This document shows, piece after piece, positions 26,191 to 34,415 of a DNA stretch of 64,000 bases; the stretch's first letter is position 1; the number at the start of each line of letters is the position of its first letter. The stretch spans positions 620,001-684,000 of the forward strand of contig NZ_CP044232.1 of NCBI RefSeq assembly GCF_008727775.1. The letters are read 5' to 3'. The DNA is from Microbacterium lushaniae (lineage in GTDB: Bacteria > Actinomycetota > Actinomycetes > Actinomycetales > Microbacteriaceae). The notes below the pieces were generated by a model. The model saw only the letters and a list, made by a program, of their open reading frames with translations, was not told the DNA's origin and searched no databases. Made by a program: the position numbers and the translations under genes.

Positions 26191-27669
26191 ATGTCCGACC
26201 CCACTCCCGCCCTCGCCGATCCGGCAGTCGACGCGGATGCTCCTACCGGTGCCGCGTCGTCGTCCGACGAAGCCGACCTCCTGGAGCGCGTGCGGGCCCC
26301 CGAAGGGCGGGGCCGCGAGATCCGGGACGCCGCGACGCGCGAGGTCATCGGCCGCGCGCCGGTGCACTCGGTCGACGATCTGGACGCCGCCATCGCGCGC
26401 GCCAAGGCCGCACAACCGGCCTGGGAGGCGAAGGGCCACGACGAGCGCAGCCGCCTCCTGCTCGAGGCGGCCGACCGCGTCGACGCCGCAGCCGACGCGC
26501 TGGCCCGGCTCCTCTCCCGCGAGCAGGGCAAGCCCCTCAACGGCCCCAATGCGCGGTTCGAGGTGGGTGCATGCTCCGCCTGGCTGCGCACTGCCGCCAC
26601 CACGCCGCTGGACCCGCAGGTCGTGGTGGACGACGGCGAGGTGTACGCCGAGCTGGTCTACCGGGCCGTCGGAGTCGTGGGAGCCATCGGCCCGTGGAAC
26701 TGGCCGATGATGATCGCCATCTGGCAGGTCGCGCCGGCACTGCGCATGGGCAACACCGTCGTGGTGAAGCCGAGCGAGTACACGCCGCTGAGCGTGCTGT
26801 CACTGCTCGCCGTGCTCAACGACGCGCTCCCCGAAGACGTCCTCATCGGAATCTCCGGCGACCGGGAGGTGGGGGCGCGCCTGGCGGCGCACCCCGACAT
26901 CGACAAGGTGATGTTCACCGGCTCGACGGCCACCGGACGGAAGATCATCGAGAGCTCCGCCGGCAACCTGGCCCGGCTCACGCTGGAACTCGGCGGCAAC
27001 GACGCGGGCATCGTGCTTGCGGACGCCGATCCGCAGGCCATCGCGGAGGGGCTCTTCTGGGGCGCCTTCATCAACACCGGCCAGACGTGCGCCGCACTCA
27101 AGCGCCTGTACGTGCACGACTCGATCTATGAAGACGTCGTGTCAGCGCTGGGAGCGCTGGCGGAGCAGGTGCCGATGGGGCTGGGGCTGGACGAGGAGAA
27201 CGTGCTGGGTCCCTTGCAGAACAGGCAGCAGTTCGACATCGTCTCGCGCCTGGTCGAGGATGCGAAGGCGCAGGGCGGTCGCGTCGTCGCCGGTGGCGCG
27301 CCCGCGCCCGAACTGGGAGAGCTGTTCTACCGCACGACGATCGTCGCGGACGTCGCGGACGGGGTGGCGCTCGTCGATGAGGAGCAGTTCGGTCCCGCGC
27401 TGCCGGTCATCCGCTACACCGACGTGGATGAGGCGATCGCCAGCGCCAACCGGCTCGACGTGGGCCTGGGTGCCTCCGTCTGGTCGAGCGACCGCGACGA
27501 GGCCCGCCGCGTGGCGGCGCGGATGCAGGCGGGCACCGTGTGGATCAACTCGCACGGCGGCGTGCACCCGATGATCCCGTTCGGCGGCGTGAAGGGCTCG
27601 GGGTACGGCCTCGAATTCGGCGTCGAAGGACTCAAGGCCGTCGCCGTCCCCCAGGTGATCAACGGATGA
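26191..27669 (+). CDS. NAD(P)-dependent aldehyde dehydrogenase
   Basis: A 492-residue ALDH-superfamily enzyme. Two ATGs are adjacent; I prefer 26191, seven bases after the GAAGGAG site. After a 30-residue polar leader the fold begins. Motifs include GPWNWPMM and KPSEYTPLS, FTGSTATGRKI, the general-base Glu in LELGGND (about E266), the catalytic Cys in NTGQTCA (about C300) and PFGGVKGSGYG. It would oxidise an aldehyde to the acid. Its placement with a copper amine oxidase suggests that the aldehyde released by that enzyme is its substrate, as with FeaB/PadA in phenethylamine use. Confidence 0.92.
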   Translation: MSDPTPALADPAVDADAPTGAASSSDEADLLERVRAPEGRGREIRDAATREVIGRAPVHSVDDLDAAIARAKAAQPAWEAKGHDERSRLLLEAADRVDAAADALARLLSREQGKPLNGPNARFEVGACSAWLRTAATTPLDPQVVVDDGEVYAELVYRAVGVVGAIGPWNWPMMIAIWQVAPALRMGNTVVVKPSEYTPLSVLSLLAVLNDALPEDVLIGISGDREVGARLAAHPDIDKVMFTGSTATGRKIIESSAGNLARLTLELGGNDAGIVLADADPQAIAEGLFWGAFINTGQTCAALKRLYVHDSIYEDVVSALGALAEQVPMGLGLDEENVLGPLQNRQQFDIVSRLVEDAKAQGGRVVAGGAPAPELGELFYRTTIVADVADGVALVDEEQFGPALPVIRYTDVDEAIASANRLDVGLGASVWSSDRDEARRVAARMQAGTVWINSHGGVHPMIPFGGVKGSGYGLEFGVEGLKAVAVPQVING

Positions 27670-27695
27670 CCTGACCCAGGCGACCCTCCGCGCGT

Positions 27696-27740
27696 CTCGA
27701 AGCCGCCGGCCCCTCAGGTCAGCTCGGCGTCGGCTTCGAG
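27696..27740. terminator. Bidirectional terminator-like hairpin
   Basis: CTCGAAGCCG (27696-27705) and CGGCTTCGAG (27731-27740) form a perfect 10-bp stem. A further outer pair, CCTGACC (27670-27676) with GGTCAGG (27746-27752), extends it. It lies between the convergent aldehyde dehydrogenase and AraC genes. No T-run follows, as is common in high-G+C actinobacteria. Confidence 0.6.
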
Positions 27741-27747
27741 CTGGTGG

Positions 27748-28698
27748 TCAGGCCCGCGTGGGCCTGACCACGCTGGGCGGCACGCCGTAGTGCGCGCGGA
27801 AGGTGCGGCTGAAGTGCGCCGCATCCACGAAACCGTTCTCCAGCGCGATCGCCGTCACGGAGCGGTCGGCGGAGCGCGGGTCGATGAGCTGGTCATAGCA
27901 GCGCTCGAGGCGGCGGTTGCGGATGACGGTCGAGACGGTCGTGCCCTGATCGTTGAAGATTGCGTGCAGGTGTCGAACTGAGATGAAGTGCGCCGAGGCG
28001 ATCATCGGTGGGCTGAGTTCCGGGGAGGCGAGGTGCTCCTCGATGTACGCGAGGACCTGCCGCATGAGCGCACCGTGCGGTGACACCATCGTCTGAGCGC
28101 CCAACCCGTCTTCGATGAGGGCGGAGATCATGTCGATGGCGCCGCGGCACATTCGCCGCGCCGGGTGCGCCTGCATGTCGCTGATCTGACTCGAGAGCGA
28201 CGCGACGTAGGGACGCACGATGGCGCCGACGGGGGAGTGGGCGCCCAGCTTCGTCGCCGTCAGTCGCGCGGTGAGATCGGCCGGCAGCCCGAGCAGATCC
28301 TTGGGGAACATCACCACCGATATGCGGGTGTCGGCGGCGCAGACGAGCGAGTAGGGCCGGTCGGTGTCGTAGAACGTCATATCGCCCGACGCGAGTGCGG
28401 TCTCGCGGCCGCCCTGCACGATCAGGCCCGCACCTCGTTCCACGAGAGTGAACTTGAAGAAGTGCTGGGGCGCCTCCCGGATGAGCGATTCGGTGCGATG
28501 CACGGAATGCGCGTCGGCGGCGATGCCCAGCACGTGCACGTCTCCGGCAGCACGCCCCCACAGTGCGCCCTGGAAGGCGCCCGGCGAGTGGGCCTGGACG
28601 TTGAGGGAGACCACGGCGGTCCTGATCGCCGCGCGGAAGGCATCGAGGGGCAACACACTGTCGTACGTGTCGGGCGCTTGCCTGTAGTGCGTGGGCAT
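27748..28698 (-). CDS. AraC-family regulator, FeaR-like
   Basis: A 316-residue regulator. Residues from about 20 to 195 resemble the AraC-binding (cupin-like) sensor region of FeaR-type activators (GDVHVLGIAADAHSVHRT; GAGLIVQGG; DMTFYDTDRPYSLV). The C-terminal AraC DNA-binding domain has ISVRHLHAIFNDQGTTV and the second helix-turn-helix ALENGFVDAAHFSRTFRAHY. The start is the ATG 28696-28698. It is divergent from the permease gene and convergent with the aldehyde dehydrogenase gene. It probably activates the amine module in response to the amine or its aldehyde, by analogy with FeaR; this is inference. Confidence 0.85.
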   Translation of the reverse strand: MPTHYRQAPDTYDSVLPLDAFRAAIRTAVVSLNVQAHSPGAFQGALWGRAAGDVHVLGIAADAHSVHRTESLIREAPQHFFKFTLVERGAGLIVQGGRETALASGDMTFYDTDRPYSLVCAADTRISVVMFPKDLLGLPADLTARLTATKLGAHSPVGAIVRPYVASLSSQISDMQAHPARRMCRGAIDMISALIEDGLGAQTMVSPHGALMRQVLAYIEEHLASPELSPPMIASAHFISVRHLHAIFNDQGTTVSTVIRNRRLERCYDQLIDPRSADRSVTAIALENGFVDAAHFSRTFRAHYGVPPSVVRPTRA

Positions 28699-29015
28699 GG
28701 TCTCACTCCATCGTGAAACATGAATCGTATATGATTCGCCACACAGTATCACTCTTCCCGGACGAGTGGTGGAAATCCCATCCTCGTCAGGGCAGATTTC
28801 CCGTGGGGCGCGGTCGTGTCACGACGGCGCGTCGGATGCCCCCACGCGGGCGACGCCCGATCCGAGCGTGTCTGCCCACCACGGCGTTCGCGCGAGCCGG
28901 CATGTGAGCGGCATCCACGCGACCATGCGCTGAGGGTCAAGCGGACCGCACCGCGCGGCAATCCCCGCCGACGCCGGATGGCGAGAATCAGGTGCATCCG
29001 GCCAAGGAGGTCCGC
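28699..29015. promoter_or_regulatory. Divergent control region between AraC regulator and amine permease genes
   Basis: A 317-bp gap with no convincing gene. Near the regulator start is the inverted repeat GAATC-GTATAT-GATTC (28722-28737), with TATGAT (28730-28735) as a possible + strand -10. Farther on is the palindrome GTCGTG-T-CACGAC (28813-28825). A strong AAGGAGG site immediately precedes the permease ATG at 29016. The two palindromes are candidate sites for the AraC or TetR regulator. Confidence 0.4.
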
Positions 29016-30494
29016 ATGTCCGCACCCGAAAGCAGTCTCAGGCGCAATCAGCTCGGCGCGCCATCCATCGTCTTCCTCGTCCTCGCCGCGGTCGCCCCTC
29101 TCACCGTCGCGATCGTGGTCCTGCCGTTGGCCATGGCCTTCGGCAACGGCGGGGGCATCCCGGTCGCGGTGATCATCGTGGCCGCCGCCCTTCTGCTGTT
29201 CGCCGTGGGCTACGCCCAGATCACGAAAGACCTCGTGAGCGCCGGCGGGTTCTACGCCATCGCCGTCAAAGGGCTCGGTCGCCCGGCTGGACTGGTCACC
29301 GGCATCATCGCCACCCTCGGGTACAACTTCTTCGTCGCCGGCGCGCTGGGGACGATCGGCTTCTTCACCGGCATGGTCGTGATGCCGGCGCTGTTCGGGA
29401 TCGAACTCAACTGGTTCCTGGTCGCCGTCGTGCTCTTCGTCATCGTCTTCCTGCTCGCACGCTCGGGTATTCACGTGAGCGCCGCCGTCCTCGGCGTCGC
29501 TCTCGTGCTGGAGATCGTCATCCTCCTGGCCTTCGCCGTCGCCGTGTTCGTCCAGGTCGGATTCAGCATCGAGGCCTTCACCCTGGCGTTCAGCCCGGAG
29601 ATCCTCGTGGGAGGCTCGATCTGGATCGGGCTGCTGATGGTGGCGACGGCCTTCATCGGCTTCGAGGCCACGGCCCTGTTCGGCGAGGAGGCGAAGGACC
29701 CGCGCCGCACGGTGCCGCGCGCGACCTACGCCGCCATCGTCATCATCGGTGTCATGCACGCGCTCGTGGGCTGGGCGATCGTCAGCGCGCTCGGGGTCCG
29801 CGACGCCCAGACGGCCGCGCTCGAGAGCCTCGCCGCGGGCGACTTGACGCTCGTCCTCATCGACACCTACCTCGGTCCGATCGTCGGTGCGATCGCACTC
29901 GTCCTGCTCGTGGTGAGCCTCTTCGCCGCCCAGCTGGCGTTCCACAACTCCGCCGCCCGCTACCTCTTCGCGCTGGGCCGGGCGGGCGTCCTGCCGCGCT
30001 GGCTGGCCCACACCAACCGCAACGGCGCACCGCAGCGGGCGCTCCTGGTCAATCTCGCCTTCGCGATCCTCGTCGCCGCCGTGTTCGCGGTCTTCGTCGA
30101 GACGGATCCGGACGGCAATCCGCTCCCGCCCGTGCTCACGCTCGTGCCGGTGGGACTCGGGTTCGGGACGCTCGCCGTCATGATCGTGCAGGCTATCGCC
30201 GCACTGTCGATCGTGGTCTACTTCCGTCGGCGCAGGGACCCGCGATGGTGGTCGACGTTCATCGCTCCGGGCGTGGGATTCGTCGCGCTGCTGGTATTCA
30301 GCCTCATGGCGATCGTCAACTTCACCCTCGTCGCGGGATCCGAGGCGATCTATGTGCAGCTGCTGCCCTGGCTCCTGGTGGTGGCCGTCGTGGGTGGGGT
30401 GGCCTACGCGGCCTACTTGAAGGCGAAGCGCCCCGAGGTGTACGCCGGTTTGAACAAGGACCTCGAGCGGTTCGACGAACTCGTCGTCGTGTGA
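29016..30494 (+). CDS. APC-superfamily amino acid/amine permease
   Basis: A 492-residue transporter with about 12 hydrophobic segments. The first unit starts NQLGAPSIVFLVLAAVAPLT, and the helix-6 region reads IGFEATALFGEEAKDP, characteristic of APC permeases. ATG 29016 is chosen because it follows AAGGAGG; an earlier ATG lacks this. It is 112 bp upstream of the copper amine oxidase gene on the same strand and probably imports the amine that enzyme oxidises. Exact substrate is not predictable. Confidence 0.88.
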   Translation: MSAPESSLRRNQLGAPSIVFLVLAAVAPLTVAIVVLPLAMAFGNGGGIPVAVIIVAAALLLFAVGYAQITKDLVSAGGFYAIAVKGLGRPAGLVTGIIATLGYNFFVAGALGTIGFFTGMVVMPALFGIELNWFLVAVVLFVIVFLLARSGIHVSAAVLGVALVLEIVILLAFAVAVFVQVGFSIEAFTLAFSPEILVGGSIWIGLLMVATAFIGFEATALFGEEAKDPRRTVPRATYAAIVIIGVMHALVGWAIVSALGVRDAQTAALESLAAGDLTLVLIDTYLGPIVGAIALVLLVVSLFAAQLAFHNSAARYLFALGRAGVLPRWLAHTNRNGAPQRALLVNLAFAILVAAVFAVFVETDPDGNPLPPVLTLVPVGLGFGTLAVMIVQAIAALSIVVYFRRRRDPRWWSTFIAPGVGFVALLVFSLMAIVNFTLVAGSEAIYVQLLPWLLVVAVVGGVAYAAYLKAKRPEVYAGLNKDLERFDELVVV

Positions 30495-30509
30495 CGGCCG
30501 AAGGGGCAC

Positions 30510-30551
30510 TTGTGGGAAACGTGCACGGCATCAATAATGAGCGCACGCTCA
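30510..30551 (+). promoter_or_regulatory. Amine oxidase promoter with palindromic operator
   Basis: TTGTGG (30510-30515) and AATAAT (30533-30538) are spaced exactly 17 bp. Directly over the -10 end and start point lies TGAGCG-CA-CGCTCA (30538-30551), a perfect 14-bp palindrome of the kind bound by many actinobacterial TetR repressors. The downstream TetR gene (32770-33402) is the natural candidate. This would let the oxidase be repressed separately from the permease. Confidence 0.6.
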
Positions 30552-30606
30552 ATAAAGATGTTGAGAGGGCGACCGAAGACGGTCCGACGATCCGAGGAGC
30601 ACACTC

Positions 30607-32649
30607 ATGACCATCGCCGAAGTGCAGGGCGTCAGTGTAGGACGGACGGCGAGCAGGCACCCGCTTTCCCCGCTCGAGGCGCCGGAGATCGCCGACCTGC
30701 GCGAACTGCTCTCGCGGGAGGGCCTCGTCACCGACAGCACGCGGTTCTCATACGTCGCCGTGCGCGAGCCCGACAAGCGGGACGTCCTGCAGTGGCGGCC
30801 CGGCGTCCCCCTTCCTCGCGAGGTCGCCGTCCTGCTCACCGACTTGGCCGCGGGGACGGTGGAGGACCTGGTCGTGGACCTCTCGTCACGTCGGATCGTC
30901 TCCCGGCGCGCGGTGGACACCGCGGCCGAGGGCTTCGGGCCGGTCTTCGACGAGGACTTCGAGGCCGTCGACCGCATCGTGAAGTCGGATGAGGCGTACG
31001 TCGAGGCGCTCGCGCGACGCGGTGTGACCGATCTGGACAAGGTCATCGTCGTGGCACTGTCGGCGGGTGTCTTCGGGTACGAGGACGAGGTCGGCGTCCG
31101 GATGATCCGCGTGCTGGCGTTCCTGCGGAATCACCCGACCGACTCGTACTGGGCGCATCCCATCGGCGGCCTCGTCGCGCACGTGGATCTGCAGTCGGAA
31201 CGCGTCGTGCGGCTCGTCGAGACCGAGCTCGCCTTCGTGCCCGAGACATCCGGCGACTACCTCGACCCGGAGGTGCGCGGCCCCGAGCGCACGACGCTCA
31301 AGCCCATCTCGATCTCCCAGCCGGAGGGCGTCAGCTTCACGCTGGAGGAAGGAGTGCTCAGCTGGGAGAACTGGTCGGTCCGCCTGGGGTTCAACGGGCG
31401 TGAGGGGCTCACGCTCCATCAGCTCGGGTTCCGCGACGGCGGGGTGGACCGGCCGATCCTGTACCGCGGGTCGGTGTCGGAGATGGTCGTCAACTACGGC
31501 GACACCTCGCCCACGAACGCGTGGCAGAACTATTACGACGTGTCGGAGTACCAGTTCGGACGGCTCGCGAACTCGCTGGAGCTCGGGTGCGACTGCGTCG
31601 GCGACATCACCTATGTCGACGCGGTGGTCGCAGACGATCTGGGTCGGGCGCAGACCATCCGCAACGCCATCTGCATCCACGAGGAGGACTACGGGATCCT
31701 CTGGAAGCACAACGACGCGATCAACGGCACGAGCGAGACCCGGCGTCAGAGAAGGCTCGTGATCTCGTTCTTCGTCACGGTCGGCAACTACGACTATGGC
31801 TTCTACTGGTATCTGTACCTCGACGGGAAGATCGAGCTGGAGGCGAAGGCGACAGGCATCGTCTTCACGAATGCCCACCCCGGAGGGGACTACCCGTACG
31901 CCACCGAGGTGGCGCCGGGACTGGGCGCACCTGTGCACCAGCACCTCTTCTCGGCACGGCTGGATCTGACCGTGGACGGCGTCGCGAATGCCGTCGAGGA
32001 GATCGACGCGGTGCGCGTGCCGAAGTCGGAGGAGAACCCGTGGGGAAACGCCTTCGCACGCACCCACACGCGGCTGGCCACCGAGTCGGAGGGAATCCGC
32101 GATGCGGACAATCGGGTCGACCGGGTCTGGCGCATCCTCAGCACCGACAGGACGAACTACCTGGGCCAGCCGACGTCGTACCTCCTCTTCCCGGAGGGCA
32201 AGCCCACCCTCCTCGCCGACGAGGACGCGTACATCCGTCCGCGCGCCGAATTCGCCACCCACCACCTCTGGGTGACCCGGTACGACCGCGACGAGATGTG
32301 GGCCGCGGGGCGCACCACGAACCAGAACCCCGGCGGTTCCGGACTGCCGGCATACGTGCGGGCCGACCGCTCGATCGACGGCGAGGACGTCGTCGTGTGG
32401 CACACGTTCGGCCTGACCCACTTCCCGCGCACCGAGGATTGGCCCGTCATGCCCGTCGACTACGCCGGCTTCACTCTTGTGCCGCACGGGTTCTTCGACC
32501 GCAACCCCACGATCGACGTTCCCGACCAGTCCGGTGGAGACCACTGCTCGGCTTCCGCCGCCGGCGGTGAGGCCGATCATGGGCTGGCCAACGCCGCGCC
32601 CGACCACGACGCGGATGGCGCGCACCGTCATCAGCACCACGGACACTGA
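30607..32649 (+). CDS. Copper-containing primary amine oxidase with His-rich tail
   Basis: A 680-residue enzyme that turns R-CH2-NH2 and O2 into an aldehyde, ammonia and H2O2. The topaquinone-forming Tyr is Y395 in TVGNYDYGF. The catalytic base is D311 in YYDVSEYQFG. Copper ligands are H444 and H446 (PVHQHLF) and H605 (LTHFPRTED). The LELGCDCVGDITY stretch is also conserved, and length fits the family. No signal peptide is seen, so it is intracellular like Arthrobacter enzymes. Unusual is the final 35-residue tail, disordered and rich in His and Asp, ending HRHQHHGH, which could bind copper. AGGAG precedes the ATG. Likely substrates are phenethylamine, tyramine or histamine, but this is unresolved. 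Confidence 0.95.
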   Translation: MTIAEVQGVSVGRTASRHPLSPLEAPEIADLRELLSREGLVTDSTRFSYVAVREPDKRDVLQWRPGVPLPREVAVLLTDLAAGTVEDLVVDLSSRRIVSRRAVDTAAEGFGPVFDEDFEAVDRIVKSDEAYVEALARRGVTDLDKVIVVALSAGVFGYEDEVGVRMIRVLAFLRNHPTDSYWAHPIGGLVAHVDLQSERVVRLVETELAFVPETSGDYLDPEVRGPERTTLKPISISQPEGVSFTLEEGVLSWENWSVRLGFNGREGLTLHQLGFRDGGVDRPILYRGSVSEMVVNYGDTSPTNAWQNYYDVSEYQFGRLANSLELGCDCVGDITYVDAVVADDLGRAQTIRNAICIHEEDYGILWKHNDAINGTSETRRQRRLVISFFVTVGNYDYGFYWYLYLDGKIELEAKATGIVFTNAHPGGDYPYATEVAPGLGAPVHQHLFSARLDLTVDGVANAVEEIDAVRVPKSEENPWGNAFARTHTRLATESEGIRDADNRVDRVWRILSTDRTNYLGQPTSYLLFPEGKPTLLADEDAYIRPRAEFATHHLWVTRYDRDEMWAAGRTTNQNPGGSGLPAYVRADRSIDGEDVVVWHTFGLTHFPRTEDWPVMPVDYAGFTLVPHGFFDRNPTIDVPDQSGGDHCSASAAGGEADHGLANAAPDHDADGAHRHQHHGH

Positions 32650-32661
32650 GCCGGCGATCCT

Positions 32662-32763
32662 GTGGGAAGGGCCCGGCCGGTGCTGACGGTCGCCGCCCGC
32701 GTCGAGGTCGGGGCGATGGCCGTCATGTTCGCACTGGCCCTGCTCTCGATGGGCCTGAGCTGA
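32662..32763 (+). CDS. Possible 33-residue hydrophobic peptide
   Basis: A short frame from GTG 32662 to TGA 32761-32763, 12 bp after the amine oxidase gene. The encoded peptide ends in a hydrophobic run (GAMAVMFALALLSMGLS) that could span a membrane. No good ribosome site precedes it. It could equally be chance in the short space before the convergent TetR gene. Confidence 0.25.
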   Translation: MGRARPVLTVAARVEVGAMAVMFALALLSMGLS

Positions 32764-32769
32764 GCCGCG

Positions 32770-33402
32770 TCATCCGAGGCGCTGGGTGAACCCTGCGCGC
32801 TCGCGGCCCTGAGGGGTCATCCACGGCTCGAGAAGCGTCTGCACCGTGCGCCACTGCGCCTGCGCCTGCGCCAACGGCGCATGCAGCACGAACGTGACCT
32901 GCTGTCCGAGTGCGATCACGAGGAGCGCGTCCGCGAGAGCCTCCGTCGGGGTCTCCGGACGAAGCTCTCCGTCGCCGACGGCCTGGTCGAGGTGCGCGCG
33001 ATACTCCTCCTGCCACAGCCGTTCGGCGAACGCCTCGCGCACCGTGTGGTGCCGTTGCGCGGTGACTCGTCCCCAGAAGTTCACCACGACAAGGGCCTCG
33101 TCCTGGGTCGTCTTGTCCAGCGGATGGATCTGCTCCAGCATCCTCGTCAGGGCGACCAGTCCCGTGCTTTCGCCGACGTGTTCCTGGATGCGCGCGGTCG
33201 TGCGCTCGACGACCAGCGCGAACGCCTGCGCGATGACCTCGTCGAAGTTCGCGAAGTAGTGCCACAGCCCCCCGGTCGCCATTCCCAGCTCCTGGGCGAG
33301 GCGTCGCGTCGTGGCGGCCTCCATGCTCTCGCGCGCGACCAGTGCCAGGTAGGTCTGGACGATCTCGCGCCTGCGTGCGTCCCGGTCGATGATCTTGGGC
33401 AC
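32770..33402 (-). CDS. TetR-family transcriptional regulator
   Basis: A 210-residue regulator starting at GTG 33400-33402. The N-terminal helix-turn-helix reads RRREIVQTYLALVARESMEA then RRLAQELGMATGGLWHYFAN, a clear TetR DNA-binding domain. The C-terminal ligand domain is divergent, as is usual. It closes the amine module, convergent with the oxidase gene, and probably binds the TGAGCGCACGCTCA palindrome before that gene. Its own promoter must lie in or beside the 79-bp repeat that begins 21 bp upstream. Confidence 0.88.
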   Translation of the reverse strand: MPKIIDRDARRREIVQTYLALVARESMEAATTRRLAQELGMATGGLWHYFANFDEVIAQAFALVVERTTARIQEHVGESTGLVALTRMLEQIHPLDKTTQDEALVVVNFWGRVTAQRHHTVREAFAERLWQEEYRAHLDQAVGDGELRPETPTEALADALLVIALGQQVTFVLHAPLAQAQAQWRTVQTLLEPWMTPQGRERAGFTQRLG

Positions 33403-33422
33403 GGATCGATTCTGTCCTCCTC

Positions 33423-33501
33423 GGCCGCGAAAGTGCACGAGCCCGGCGAGAGTGCACCGAATCCCGTGCACTCTCGCCGGGATGATGCACTCTCGGCGAA
33501 G
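33423..33501. repeat. 79-bp dispersed repeat, copy 2
   Basis: Identical to 25950-26028, same orientation, 7473 bp apart; similarity continues through one mismatch into GGAGAG. The 16-bp arms lie at 33442-33457 and 33466-33481. It separates the TetR gene from the membrane-protein gene on the same strand and, with copy 1, encloses the amine module. A run of GGGAGTG repeats (33502-33530) follows it. Confidence 0.9.
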
Positions 33502-33551
33502 TGGAGAGTGGGGAGTGGGGAGTGGGGAGCAGGCGCGGGCGCGCGCGGGGG

Positions 33552-34415
33552 TCAGGGGCGGATGCGGCGGGCTTCGCGCTCGCACCAGGCGGTGAAGCCG
33601 CCGTAGGCGACGACCGCGCCGGCCACGAGCCCCAGGAACACCGCCGTCATCGGGCGCTCCCATTGCAGGTCGGTGGAGCGCAGCAGCAGCGACAGGCAGA
33701 TCGCGGCCAGGCTCAGCAGCTGCGCCTGGAACAGGATGCGGAACGCGCTCCAGCGCCGGTCCCACAGCAGCGCGACGTTGACGACTCCGGTCAGGCTCAG
33801 CACCGCGCCGGTGACTCGGCCGGTAAGTGGCGTCAGCTCCCACGCCCAGAAGGATGCGGCGAATCCGGGGACGGCGAAGACCACGGCGCCGAAGGCGAAC
33901 GCCGCCGCGCCGATGGCGGCCAGGCCCAGCGCGGCGAACCGCGGAACCTCCACGTCGACGGGGTCGGGACCGCGCTGCGCGTGGCGGCGCTGGATGATCG
34001 CGAGGACGACGACGGCGAAGGGGGTGGTGGCGTACAGCGTCATCCACACGGCGAACGACAGGTTCGGCGAGAACCGGTCGAGGTGCAGCAGCGTGGCCAC
34101 CAGGAGCGCCCCGGCGAACACCGCGACGGCGGGGAATCCGTGCTGCACGCGGTGCCACCTGCGTTCCACGGCGACGCGCACGAAGAACCAGATGCCACCC
34201 ACGTACGCCGACGCGAGGAGATAGGCCGACAGCGGCGGGTCGATCGCCCACGCGAACAGCTCGCCGGTGCGGTCGGGGACGACGTACAGCAGGAACGCCG
34301 CGACCACCAGGAACGGCAGGATCACGACGGCGACCACGCGGGTCGCGCGCAGCACGACGTCGTCGCGCGTGGGTGCGCCGGTTCGATGATCGGCGGTGTC
34401 AGTGGGCGACCGCAT
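33552..34415 (-). CDS. Polytopic membrane protein coupled to the STAND gene
   Basis: A 287-residue protein with about eight hydrophobic segments, evenly spaced, and a polar N-terminal tail. I recognise no family motif. I place the start at the ATG 34413-34415, which overlaps the last 17 bp of the DUF4062-STAND gene, so translation is probably coupled. It could be the membrane partner or effector of that protein; that role is inference from the overlap only. The fold, with paired helices and short loops, does not look like a transporter family I know. Confidence 0.6.
   Translation of the reverse strand: MRSPTDTADHRTGAPTRDDVVLRATRVVAVVILPFLVVAAFLLYVVPDRTGELFAWAIDPPLSAYLLASAYVGGIWFFVRVAVERRWHRVQHGFPAVAVFAGALLVATLLHLDRFSPNLSFAVWMTLYATTPFAVVVLAIIQRRHAQRGPDPVDVEVPRFAALGLAAIGAAAFAFGAVVFAVPGFAASFWAWELTPLTGRVTGAVLSLTGVVNVALLWDRRWSAFRILFQAQLLSLAAICLSLLLRSTDLQWERPMTAVFLGLVAGAVVAYGGFTAWCEREARRIRP

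Noticed and set aside
28713..28907. Possible 64-residue gene in the AraC-permease gap
   Set aside because: It starts inside the palindrome region without a ribosome site, and the peptide is Arg/Pro-rich noise.
28749..30509. Long minus-strand frame opposite the APC permease
   Set aside because: Composition is extreme (His, Asp, Glu, Arg) and it mirrors hydrophobic codons of a certain membrane protein.
25950..33501. 79-bp repeats as the ends of an insertion sequence or transposon
   Set aside because: They are direct rather than inverted, no transposase or integrase lies between them and I saw no target-site duplication. They are reported as a dispersed repeat instead.
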